Assembly: GCA_038373885.1 (NCBI GenBank)
Contig: JAWZYV010011897.1
Location: forward strand, 1,116,001 to 1,180,000
From: Cheiracanthium punctorium
Taxonomy: Eukaryota > Arthropoda > Arachnida > Araneae > Cheiracanthiidae
DNA length: 64,000 nt
Direction of reading: 5' to 3'
Positions 33,591-43,366 of the stretch are shown piece after piece (the first letter of the stretch is position 1; every line of letters begins with the position of its first letter). The position numbers and the translations under genes are program-made. The notes below the pieces were generated by a model that was not told where the DNA came from, made no database searches, and worked only from the letters and a program-made list of their open reading frames with translations.

Positions 33591-34985
33591 AATAAAGATG
33601 GAAAGACATCAAGTTAGTCCGTCAACTTATCTGGCACTCAATATCTCTCCCATAATTACACAGGAGGTAGAGCAAGACAGGAGGCAATATGGGGAATGTC
33701 GAAATCTTCTTCAGAGTCGCACCGCACAAGGGACAGGCAGGATCCGGAGGATAATTTAATTCTATATAGGTGTTTCGGGAGACAATCTTGGCCAGAAAAT
33801 AGCCGTAACCATGCTACCGATTAGGCCACTCAGGAATGCCTTGAATATGATTGTAACAGGGTTTTTGATCATTTCTTAGCAGAAACGTCCCGAGAGGTCA
33901 TTAGTGTCCTCTTAATGATTGTCTTAATAGATTGGTAGGGCAGTTTCTGGCTATTTAAATGTAAAACAGAAGCCCCTTTTTATGCTTACAAAATCAGGGG
34001 TCTCGTTCCGCAGTGGGCCGGGATCCACTGCAAGACAACTGATTTCTTACAATCAGATAAATATGACAAAAAATAGATACAGTCATCCATGTCTTTCGTA
34101 CGGTATGGACAAGCTGAGCCTGCGGCCTACTGAGTTGCTCGAGTCTGAGAGAATCACCTCTTTAGAAAAACATGCCAATCGGTTTCGTAGCGAAAGAGGG
34201 TAACGTTTATTCAAAGTTTCATAAGTTACAGATCTTAGGAATTCATCATAGTCTTCTGCTTTTAACACGTCAAGGCAGATAGAAAATGTTTTAGCTTCGA
34301 TACGGCAGCGGGGTAACAAAAACTTTTCTATTCCAAAATCGATACCAAGTGGAGAGAGCAGATCGATGACCTCCTGAACAAAGCCTCTCTGAGTCTTTAG
34401 ATTACGATCGGTCTCAGTAGAGATATGATCCCACATGGTCAGACCAGGAGCTCTAACAATTTTCTCCCATAACAGCAGAGCACGTTTCTTATTAACTAGA
34501 CTGAGAGGCCTGTTATTTGTGCATAAGAATAAGTAATCAATAGGGTGTTGAATTCACTGTTCCAGTAATGAGACGCAAGGCTCGATTTTGAAATTTTTCG
34601 AGAGAATTAGTTATTTTCTTAGAATCAGTAACAAGCAGTTCACAGCAGTAAGTCATAACAGGCAATATGTAGGCATTATAAGTTTGTTTCAAGGTAGATA
34701 TGGAGCAACCCCATTTGGATCCCACCAAAATCTTCAGAAGAGACATTCTTTTTAATACCCGACTGGTGACATCCTCAATATGTGAATTCCACGAAAGTTT
34801 TGTCAAAAGCTGCACCCAAATATTTGATCTTTTCTGAAGTCAGGATGTTACTGTTTTTAAAAACTATCTGTGGATGAAAAGGTTTATGTGAAGGTGTCTG
34901 AGGAAAATAACATGAAAGTAAACCTAGATAAATGTCTTATCTAGGTTTACTTTCATGTTATTTTCCTCAGACAAGTTCTCCAAAC
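33591..34985 (-). pseudogene. LINE pseudogene: RT C-terminus and RNase H
   Basis: Reading the minus strand from about 34975: NNMKVNLDK, KIKYLGAAFDKTF, then after a frameshift WNSHIEDVTSRVLKRMSLLK, GSKWGCSISTL, ILPVMTYCCELL, FQNRALRLITG; another frame change gives STPIDYLFLCTNNRPLSL. Further on (near 34000-34050) VVLQWIPAHCG is the late RNase H motif. The order thumb/C-terminal RT then RNase H fits jockey/I-group non-LTR retrotransposons, whose ORF2 copies RNA at the target site. At least three frameshifts or stops and a 37-bp foldback (34895-34973) show that it is dead. The endonuclease and RT catalytic core are missing, consistent with 5' truncation. Confidence 0.85.
34895..34973. repeat. 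Perfect 37-bp inverted repeat with 5-nt loop
   Basis: Bases 34895-34931 are exactly reverse-complementary to 34937-34973, with ATGTC between. The arms contain AAAATAACATGAAAGTAAAC. On the minus strand one arm encodes the LINE residues NNMKVNLDK and the other is its antisense, so the copy was made by local inversion-duplication after LINE insertion, or arose in assembly. Confidence 0.93.
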
Positions 34986-35381
34986 TAAACTTATGTGTCA
35001 AAAATTAATTTAAAATATTCTTTTCTTCCTATAATGGTGAACTAGTAACTGACTAGATAATGGAGAACAGATTTTACAATTAAACTAAGAAATCTATTTT
35101 TCAATAAAAGAATTTCACGGAATTTTCGTAAAGTAATATCATAAATGTATGAGATACCGGCAATTTTCAGGTTTTTTGCAAACCTCTTTATACATTTCGC
35201 GAGACCAAGGAGGTTCTCGAGAGATCCAGTGCTTTAGAGAAACACCTTGCTTTATTGTACATGGTGTTTTGCTTATTTTTTTTATGAAATGAGCTCCTCT
35301 TAAATAATTACATTTAGATAGACATCTTGCTTTGTCGTATATTTAGTTTAGGTCAAATCATTATAATTATATTACTTATTT
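34986..35381. other. Intergenic, nothing recognised
   Basis: AT-rich spacer between the LINE and the SINE with no recognised signal. Confidence 0.4.
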
Positions 35382-35600
35382 GCCGACCGAGTTGTATGGT
35401 GGGTAAAGTCCCTGATTCAGGTTCGTCTCCGGGCGGCCGGGGTTCGATCCCCGTCTGTGCGTGGCTCTCATGTCCGTCCCTTCATAGGGGGTGACGTTAA
35501 TCCACCTACTAGATGCCCCCATAATAAACAGACCAACAATTCCAGCCTGTTGTGGCCAAAGCCTTCATGGCAAAGGCAAGTCATTAGAAAAAGAAATATT
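35382..35600 (+). repeat. tRNA-headed SINE with shared core
   Basis: The head begins GCCGACCGAGTTGTATGG; the B box GGTTCGATCCC is perfect at 35441-35451 within a CGGGG/CCCCG stem. The body has CGTGGCTCTCATGTCCGTCC, CTTCATAGGGGG, CTAGATGCCCCCATAATAAA and GACCAACAATTCCAGCC. The first and last blocks match the 5S-headed SINE at 40232-40676; CGTCCCTTC..AGGGGG and the ATAATAAA block match the SINE at 8192-8408. The tail boundary is uncertain, probably near the A-rich 35587-35600. Confidence 0.78.
35441..35451 (+). promoter_or_regulatory. Pol III B box in SINE
   Basis: GGTTCGATCCC fits the GGTTCRANNCC consensus exactly, flanked by complementary CGGG/CCCG as in a tRNA T-stem. Confidence 0.7.
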
Positions 35601-36843
35601 GCATATTTATTTTTGATTAACCTCTCCCAAAAAGGAAACTCTCTTTCCGACACAGAACAGACCATATCCCTATAAAGCAGATTAAGGGCCCATTAACTGT
35701 CGAAATTGAGCTGCTCATACCAACAATACCTCTTAACAAACAAAACGCTGAAAGGGTAATAAATAACACAACACCACGCAGTTTGATAAATGCACTTTTC
35801 CAGCATTCACGCCATCAAAGCTATTAACACCAATTTCCAGTAGGGTTCAAAGAAGTCCAGACGCTCATGCATTTCAACTACATGCATTCCCATCAGCAAA
35901 AAAAAGGGGGTCTATATTAAGGCTTTCTCGGGGGACGCCAAGACAAAAGGGGAAGTAAGATAAGAATAAGATACTGCTGCGATCGATACGATGAAGTCGC
36001 CAAGTGCATATAAAAGAGACAGACAGGCCAATAAAGCGCCTCACGGTCCGGTAGCCAGGCTAATGAGCTTCCTGCTGCTGAGGTAGGAGCATATAAGAGC
36101 ACTTTGGCAGCAAGTGCAGTCCAAAATATGAGAATGATAAAGCGTCTCGAAGTGATTAAAACTGGAAGTATTAATAGTCCGCAAGTTCGAAAATGATATA
36201 AAAATGACAGGCAAACTACAGCGAAGAATGCAGATATGTGGACGTAAAGAAGTGTTGCCCGGTGTATGACATTCGATAAATAAGGAAGATAAGAACACAG
36301 TAGGGTGCGTGATAATGGAAAGACAAATGGGTGGCGTCATTAGTGTTTTCTTAAAAATAGTTTCTTTTCGGTATTGTAGATGTATGTTTCTGTGTGTTGC
36401 TAGTTAGCTGGAGAAAATAGGAAATTCTTGTAGATCCCTATCTACGAGATACTGAATAGCTATGGAATGTATTAACTTAGCTGTCCATTGGATTGATATT
36501 CTGCAAAGCTTTTCTGTGCTGAAGTGGATGTTTGACCAACACATGTTGTTGCTCTAAGCTGTATATCATTTGCAAATCGACAAATATTCGAAAAAATTAT
36601 GTATTGAATCATCTCGAATATCCAGTGCCGTTGCAAAAGGGGAAGTGGTTTGTCCCGGAGGACAAGTTAAAAGTAAGAATTTAGGCGGCCCAGAAAGCCG
36701 AAATTTAGAAAGAATGAGGTGACCAACTGAAGGACCCAGATGGGTGGAGAATGCCCGAAACATAAATAAAATGGAATGGCAAACTCAAAGATCGCCCCGG
36801 ACGCCAATAGTCTTTGATATGCCAGTGCGAGTGGCAATAGAGC
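35601..36843. other. Intergenic, nothing firmly recognised
   Basis: Less AT-rich than average, with several short open frames on the minus strand (35917-36340, 36566-36927) that show no domain and overlap one another. No repeat ends could be paired. Confidence 0.4.
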
Positions 36844-36998
36844 AGAGCCGTACCTAGAAAAAATTTCTGGGTGGGTCCAAAAATTTAGAAGGGTTCCCAA
36901 ACGATGAAAAAGGCAAGACTTTTTCACAAAAAGACTTCATCATTATTATTTTGTTAACACAATTCTAAGGTCTCAGACCTCTTGTTACGGCCGTGCAG
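36844..36998. mobile_element. Possible miniature element with GCCGTAMC ends
   Basis: GAGCCGTACCTAGAAAAA at the left, and TGCACGGCCGTAACAAGAGG reading inward from the right, share GCCGTAMC. The left interior has a GGTGGGTCC...GGGTTCCC imperfect pairing. The arrangement parallels 11177-11355 and 19409-19506, but the inverted match is short. Confidence 0.4.
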
Positions 36999-37661
36999 TA
37001 GAGGCTTTCGCGGGGCTAAACCAAATCATAGCGGAAAAAAATTATTATTTATACTTATACCAGATATTTTATTAACGTTGGAATGCGCTGGTAGATTGTT
37101 CGAGAATTGCAAGAGGTGGTAGCTGCATAAAGTCTTAATTTGGAAATTAAAGCGTGTTTAGTTAAGTATCGCTCGGTTTGCTTAAAACAGTTTTCAGAGC
37201 AAAAAGCACAATTTGAGATTTGCGAGAAAGAGTTTGTTGAGATCTATAGGGCATCTTTTAGGCTTTCCTTTCAGCTGTTCCTAAGTATAAGATCATCTTT
37301 ATTTCAAAGTACAATTTTACATCACAATATGGACAAACACATACCTTCATGGGCTAATGGAGGGTTCAAGACCAAACCACTCGCTTACCACCAAACTAAA
37401 CTAAAATTGATAGTTTAATTTTTTCCCAATAAATATACGATTTTAAAAGAGCAAGTTCATTATGTTCATAAAATCTTTCAAAAAGAAAACACATTTACTT
37501 GTTATTTTTTTTTTAAACAAATGCTTATTAACTAGCCCACAATGATCACATTCGTGATTCTGCATTTGTCTATATGCCATCCACCGTTTTCATAAGTTTT
37601 TTGAAGGAGCTATAGTGGATCATACCGCTCACATCCTCAGCGAGCGTAGTACTTATGTAAT
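36999..37661. other. Intergenic, nothing recognised
   Basis: A 92-codon frame at 37140-37418 has no recognisable motif. A T-run lies near 37505-37514. Confidence 0.4.
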
Positions 37662-37953
37662 GCTGTAAAAGCACTTATTTTCGCGAGGCTTTAATTTTCG
37701 TAATCGCGAAATACTTTTTCGCTTCAAATAATAGTAAAAAATCAGAAATTTTTCACTAACAAAAATTAAATGATTTATTGCACAGTGCCTAAAATGCCTC
37801 ATGCAAAAGGGGTTCTATGTATTTAGGTGTTTTCAGAATTTTTCAACTTTAGGTTCTATTCGTATAAAATTCGCAAAATTTTCAGCTCTCGAAATCACCG
37901 ATATCTTCATTTTCGTGAAAATTACGGTTCGCGAAAATAAGTGCTTTTACAGT
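37662..37953. mobile_element. 292-bp MITE with CTGTAAAAGCACTTATTTTC ends
   Basis: CTGTAAAAGCACTTATTTTC plus GCG is present at the left and perfectly inverted at the right (CGCGAAAATAAG...TTTTACAG). The interior carries further TTTTCG/CGAAAA repeats, including TCGCGAAATAC. It has no coding content. The right end is followed by TA and the left preceded by TG, suggesting a mariner-like TA site with one change. Very similar ends are known from dispersed repeats in many animals. Confidence 0.85.
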
Positions 37954-39392
37954 AGTTAATAATGAACTTAAAAAAGTGCTGAAGGTTCAGGCGAGTTTCC
38001 GTCTGTGGTTCGGGGAACGATTACGTAAAATTTTGTTTAAAATGCTCAACTTATAAATATGATGTGTCATATTCAGTGATGCAATTTTCAGATAACATAT
38101 CATTTTATCAAAAACTCTGTTAGGTCTCTCATCTTTCAATACTTTTAATGATTGTTAGTGGCAAGAAAATTATATTTACAACTTCACATTGTCAAGTAAT
38201 TGTACGCACTACTGGTGAAACTTACCTTTAAATTATATTTTATGACACATTGTAGAAATTTTAGAAGCCATACATATGTATTTTTTTAATAATGCAATAA
38301 AATATCATAAAAATCGATACTTTATAAAATGTGAATTTGACTTACACTCCAACACTTTTCAAAATGCAATAAAATTAGTAGACTAAATCAAAACCATTAA
38401 ATCGACCTCCTCTTTCTTAAAAGATAAAATATAAAAGAGTTACACCTAGCAGTAAATGATTATGATTTCATGTTTTAGTTCTGTTAAGGTAAAATACGGG
38501 AGAAATACAATATATTTCTCACAATTACCAAAACTTAACCAACAGAAATTAATTTGACAATGTTTTTCATTGCATACATTTCTTTGCAGTATTATTTTCT
38601 AGAAGTATAATCATTTCTCGAAACTACGCAGTTGTCACAAAACAGTTTCTGACATTCTTGATGCATCATGAAAATATTAATACTTCTTCAACTGTACTTT
38701 ACTTGAGTGAAGTAACTCTCGAATCATATTTTTTGACTCGACAAATAAAAAAGATAAAATATGTACAGTGTATTTTCAAAACTGTCTCATATTTCGTTAG
38801 AAAATACGGGCAATATCTGGCAAGCATGTCGTTTTTAACTATTTAGAAGAGAGAAATATTCTAAGCCAGATTTATATCAGGAATGATTGCTCTTGACCCA
38901 TACAGAATAACGCACCTGTCGTAAGTTTCATCTCTTCTGTAATCTTAGAGCTTTGCACAAGCGTTTCTGGAATTGCTCTAACGACAATAACAAATAATTA
39001 TCATACTGAGTACTACGCAGTTTTCTTCAGAATAAAGAAAGTTTCGAAAAGTACCTGCTTTAGACTTTCGCTGCTTATCATGATTTTCAATGTGATAATT
39101 TTTTCCAGGCGTAGTTACTTTTTTATTAAGATTAAATCTAAATACAGAGGGAATATTTCAATCTATGAAAAAAAAAAAAAAACTAAAAGCGCTACTGCTA
39201 AAAGTCAAAATAAACAACTTGGTATAAAACACACTAGCAGTAATAAAAACGAATGCACGTTTCAAGACGTACGGAAATCCTCCCTCCGTCAGCGGCAAAA
39301 GATGTTGCTGTTTATGAAAAAATGATTTCTCACTTCTTAAGACGTACCTTTTGATTTTATTACTGTTGTCATCATTTGTTTTTGTTATTTTG
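37954..39392. other. Intergenic, nothing recognised
   Basis: AT-rich. The short frames at 38658-38846 and 39080-39325 carry no motif; the latter contains a poly-lysine run from an A-tract. Confidence 0.4.
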
Positions 39393-39542
39393 TTAACCCT
39401 TGAACGTGGTGGTCGCGCCCTGAAACACCTCCAGTGCTCTCTCTGCTAGTCGCAAAAATATATGGTTTGAACGGCCTGTTGGGCAGTATATCCAATTGTT
39501 CTTCGGTATCGATGTGAAAATGGTTGGGCTTCAAAGGGTTAA
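39393..39542. mobile_element. 142-bp piggyBac-type miniature element
   Basis: It lies between TTAA at 39393-39396 and TTAA at 39539-39542. The ends are CCCTTGAACG and, inverted, CCCTTTGAAGCC. The TTAA target and CCYTTGA start are those of piggyBac-type elements, and the ends resemble but do not equal those at 19701 and 41303. The interior is unrelated to those copies. Confidence 0.78.
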
Positions 39543-40059
39543 GGACATAGTTTGACTCTTTGCAGTATGACTATACTTTCGTACTTTGTTGAATTTCTCG
39601 ATTTTGCCTACAAGAAATCGCTATTTTATCAGAAGAAAAGAAACATTGTGTAGTCTTATTAAAAAATGGTGATTTCACATCATTTTATTGCTTCTCAATT
39701 TAAAAGAAAAATCAAATATTTGTTGAAAGGGTCATCGAAGTGACTAGATGGTATACCATAAAGTTCATTAAAGAGGTTTTCTTTGACCATTTTTTTTTCT
39801 AATTCTTCAGATAGAATAAAAAACATTTTAAATTTAACATTTAAATACCAGTAATTTCACTCGGAATGGATTCCTACACAAAGATATGTTTGCTGTATAA
39901 ACTTGGAAGTGCAATCTTTTAAGAAGCTTAAATTATGTAACCTTAATTCGTTACAAGAGTCTGAATTAAAAGCGATACTCAAAAAATCATAATCATATGA
40001 AGCGTTTTAGGACTAAGTTTTTCTAACTTTTCTCTGGTGGAGAAATTTGAAGTCTTGAC
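39543..40059. other. Intergenic, nothing recognised
   Basis: AT-rich with no gene or repeat recognised. Confidence 0.4.
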
Positions 40060-40188
40060 GAAACACCTTGTGTAAAAATTTGAGACTAATAAATTGGAGA
40101 CTAAAGCAACATTTTTTTTTCTTCGGAGCACTTGCTGCCTTCAAGAGAAGCACTTAGTGCTCCACGGAGCACAGTCTGGGAAACTCTG
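40060..40188 (-). mobile_element. Relative of the 3218-3375 miniature element
   Basis: CACCTTGTGTAAAAATTTGA, GACTAATAAATTGGAGACTA and GGAGCACTTGCT are the reverse complement of the body of 3218-3375. The right end GGGAAACTCTG matches its terminal CAGGGTTTC-type end. The left terminus is not resolved. Confidence 0.55.
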
Positions 40189-40231
40189 TTTTAGGTTGTA
40201 ATATCGTTGAAACTTAGTGTTTCTTGAAGCT

Positions 40232-40676
40232 AAATGAGATACACTGGTAGATAGGGTGGGAGCTGAGACTCCTAACTTGCTACATAGCTCTTTCTCTCTC
40301 TTTCTAATGGCCGAGTCAGCGACCTACTTGTATGCTTGACCACTACGAGGGCCGGAGATGTTGGTCATTTCATTATGAGGGCACCTTGTAGACAGACCAG
40401 TTTTGCTCCTTATCAGTGTCCTCAAATTTAGAGCCAATTCCATATAAGGCATCTAGCACCTGCATTGGCAACCCCAGAGATATCATTTGAACATGGAGGA
40501 CATTGGAGCCACGACAGATTTTACGTGCACCAGCTAGCTCACTTTAGCGTACACGGCTCACAGCAGACTCAAACGAGAGAGAAAATCACCCTCCCAAGCA
40601 CTGGCCAGACCGGTGCTGCTTCACTTTCGGTGATCTAATGGGAACCGAGTTTAATCGACTGATCTGCTGCCGGACT
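40232..40676 (-). repeat. 5S rRNA-derived SINE (SINE3-type)
   Basis: Read on the minus strand from 40676, the head includes CGGTTCCCATTAGATCACCG, AAAGTGAAGCAGCACCGG and TCTGGCCAGTGCTTGGGAGG plus GTGA. This follows the order of eukaryotic 5S rRNA (GATCACCGAAGTTAAGCA...GGTTAGTACTTGGATGGGTGA), including the A-box and C-box of the internal control region. The body then shows CGTGGCTCCAATGTCCTCC and, about 150 bp on, GGTGCCCTCATAATGAAATG with ACCAACATCTCCGGCCC. Both blocks occur in the tRNA-headed SINE at 35382, the second also at 8192. The tail runs to about 40232; exact ends are uncertain. Confidence 0.8.
40583..40660 (-). promoter_or_regulatory. 5S-type internal pol III control region in SINE
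   Basis: On the minus strand, GATCACCGAAAGTGAAGCAG and CCAGTGCTTGGGAGGGTGA correspond to the 5S A box and C box recognised by TFIIIA in true 5S genes. One inserted A after GATCACCGAA and several substitutions suggest decay. Confidence 0.65.
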
Positions 40677-41302
40677 ACTTGTTATAAATTAAAAATATAA
40701 ACATATAAATATAAATGATATATAAATATATTATTAATTTTTAATTAATTTTAAATAAATAAATATTAAAATTGTGTATAAAATAAATAGATTATTGGAT
40801 GGCCTTACCGATTTTTTAAACGGGTAGTAAGCAATGCAGGCAGTCCTACGGCTTGAAAAGTTCATACCAAACACTTTCACAGGTAAGAGACAGTTTTATA
40901 ATGATATCACTTTAATAAGTGGCTTCAGGCTCATTATTTTTACTTCTGAACAAGCTTTGTGGGAAAATGATTAATGAAACCATCCCCAGTTTACTTTCAC
41001 CACCGAAATCATCTGAGGTAATCAATGGCTGTAAATAGCAATCAATCTTTCGCTTCCAAAACAAGATGACACATTGCATGACTGATTACTTTTTTAAAGC
41101 GGGAACAAAAGGTTTTTGTGAAAATGCCATGCTTGTTTTATTGCATTTCCTAGTCCATCGATCATAAGAAAGTAACGGGTTCAATGGAGCCGAATGACTT
41201 ATACTGCACGGAACTTGGCTTTTAAAAATAAGTTAAATTAAGCAAAATGTACTGAAGAGCGAAATTAATTTGGATTATTACAAATTAATCATGAAGAAGG
41301 CA
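40677..41302. other. Low-complexity AT tract and unrecognised sequence
   Basis: 40684-40790 is dominated by ATATAAATA-type simple sequence. The rest carries nothing recognised. Confidence 0.45.
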
Positions 41303-41817
41303 TTAAATCTTTAACGCGCAGTGTTCCCGCTCTGGGAACACCAAACTCTGACGTTTTGACTGTAGCCAGTCACGAAGAATAGATTGGATTTCTATAAAAA
41401 TAGTTGCGGGTGACATAGCTCCACGAGAATCCTTTACTTTTCAGCACCTCATTTCCTGTAAAAAAATTGTCTCGATTATTTTTAACAGCACTGACATCTG
41501 CTGAAAAAGGGAAGAATGCGAGAACAGCTGGAAAGATTGTCCAATGCTGAGAAAAGGGCAGCCGTTGCCATCGCTTGACTTAACTACCAGCAAGATGGCG
41601 GATGATCGAAACATTCATCGCGTGCCACAGATCTAGAGACCCTTTTTTGACGCAGCTGGCTGTGCCGCACAGCCAGATACGTCAGAAAAGGGTCTCTAGA
41701 TCTGTGGCACGCGATGAACGTTTCGATCGTCCGCCATCTTGCTGATAGTTAAGTCGAGCGATGGCAACGGCTGCCCTTTTTTCAGCATTGGAAAAGGGTT
41801 GCGCCTCAAAGGGTTAA
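41303..41817. mobile_element. Complete palindromic piggyBac-type element
   Basis: TTAA occurs at 41303-41306 and 41814-41817. The left end ATCTTTAACGCGC is a mutated form of the CCCTTTAACGCGC at 19705; the right end is GCGCCTCAAAGGG. The right half is a near-perfect palindrome with ~125-bp arms, 41541-41665 against 41667-41791, centred on GGCTGTGCCGCACAGCC. The first 230 bp (ACGCGCAGTGTTCCCGCTCT onwards) are unique. It has no transposase and would need one in trans. Confidence 0.85.
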
Positions 41818-42419
41818 AAATCTCTCTGGACTTCTTTCAAATTCTATTTCTGAACTAGAATGAATAAATAGTATATGTACATACAGTACGGGAAAAAAAT
41901 CCGGATGCATACAACATTTTTGGTTTTAATTGGCGAGCAGCTAACAGAAAACTGTCGTCGCCGTTTCTAACTCAATGTGCATGGTGAGCGCGAAAAAAAA
42001 ATGTCTCTGGTGTCATTGCCATATAAAAAGTGAACCCATGTTTTGAAAGTTCAAGTAATCCGCCATGTAATTAAATTTAAGCGATGTGTTCCAAACCATC
42101 AGTTTACAATTTATTGCTTAGAGACAAAGGGACAAACTCTTTAGGTTAGATTTTGTTAAAAAAAATATTGAATAATTTTAGTGAAATAGAACGGGCTGTA
42201 TTTATTACTTCCAAGAACAATCCGTATCTTCTCCTCCGTAAAATTAAGAGTTCTTGGGGAGGGGGGGGGCGAAACAAAAGAAAATAGGAAGCATTGTGAT
42301 AGCTCCAGGAATACAGAATGACAGATATAGGATTAAATTTGACTAGTGCGAGAAATCAGCACAAACTATGACTAGCTTCAAAAACCAACATTGTTTAAAT
42401 GTTTTTTGAACGTAAACAG
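41818..42419. other. Unrecognised, upstream of mariner remnant
   Basis: It may hold the eroded 5' part of the mariner copy that follows, but no motif is readable. A G-run lies near 42260-42270. Confidence 0.35.
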
Positions 42420-42690
42420 TTGATCTCATCCACCTCATTGTCTTGATTTAACGCCTACTGATTTTCACAGTTCTCCGCAGTAACAACAGTACATTACAAG
42501 GTGACCGTTTTGTAACGGAACGAGGTCGAAATCTCAGTCAGAAAAATATTTAAAAGATGTGACCGGACTTTTTCGCACAGATACGATAAATTGTTGAAAA
42601 AATGAGTCGCATAACTGGATGGACACGGCGATTAAATTGAAAAGTTATGCAGGAGGAACTGATGTAAGCATGGAAAACTTACATACATGT
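42420..42690 (+). pseudogene. Mariner transposase C-terminal remnant
   Basis: Forward frames read HPPHCLDLTPTDFHSSPQ, then after a stop QQYITR, with related frames giving a GDRFVTERG-like segment (actual bases GTGACCGTTTTGTAACGGAA), SEKYLKD and FAQIRYDKLLKK. This matches mariner order: the 'HPPYSPDLAP.D.HLF' block with the third catalytic acid, then the '..L....RF....E....V..YF' helix region, then the closing '..GI.KL..RW..C'. Several stops and frameshifts make it clearly non-functional. The N-terminal half and the TIRs were not found. Confidence 0.65.
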
Positions 42691-42997
42691 ATGATAAAAT
42701 AAAAATTTTAACGACTAAGGAAAACTTTTTTTTATTGATCGTATTGATTTAACTAAAAGAAACAAATCGTTTTAACTAATTGCGGAAAATTTTTATATAG
42801 TAAATCCCTACAGTGCGTTTGGGTAATGTGTGGCCCCCAACAACCCGTTTCAGCAATCCTTGAAAGTATTTTCTTCCAACACATGCCTGATAAATTTGAA
42901 GGTCTAGGTTTCAATATCCAATCATGCACGGACATTGCTGAGTTGGTATATCAGAGATTCCTTACCTGAGAATATTACAGCTCGTTGTCACGATTGA
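42691..42997. other. Short unrecognised spacer
   Basis: Nothing recognised; the minus-strand frame at 42753-42935 has no motif. Confidence 0.4.
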
Positions 42998-43366
42998 TTG
43001 TTCGAAGCACCTGCCGACGTCAATCTGGCCAGAACGACTGACCTCCACGTAAACGACCAACGCAAGCAGCTTGCTTTCGTGACCGGACGGGCCTTGTTGT
43101 TGCGAGGATATGAATTTTATGAAAGTTATTTCTATTTCCATGCAGCGTTCTTAGCTTTTACCCCCCAACTTGACGAGTATATCATGGGTGCAATCATCTG
43201 CGAAGAACAGAGGAATGCCGCCAAGGAACAGATGAGATACGGGGATTTTCCGCCATTATCTTCATCACGTTTCGAGATTACTGGGGAAAGGGGGTTCTTA
43301 ATTACCAAGTTTAATGTTTTCATTAAGCCTTTCTATCGTGGGAGTTATTTGTGTTTACATTTATAA
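42998..43366 (+). other. Unrecognised GC-richer 122-codon open frame
   Basis: The frame opens directly after a stop codon with TTG and has no ATG near its start, so it is not a complete gene by itself. It reads DLHVNDQRKQLAFVTGRALL early on, and AAFLAFTPQLDEYIMGAIIC and GDFPPLSSSRFEITGERGF later. No domain, signal peptide or membrane span is evident to me. Base composition over 43010-43290 is nearer 48% GC against about 30% on both sides, which is what one expects of a coding exon or a transposon fragment. The reverse strand is also partly open. It could be an exon of a host gene, an old element-derived frame, or chance. Confidence 0.25.

Noticed and set aside
35917..36927. Several overlapping minus-strand frames in mixed-composition DNA
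   Set aside because: They overlap in different frames, none shows a domain, and no splice-consistent chain joining them was apparent.
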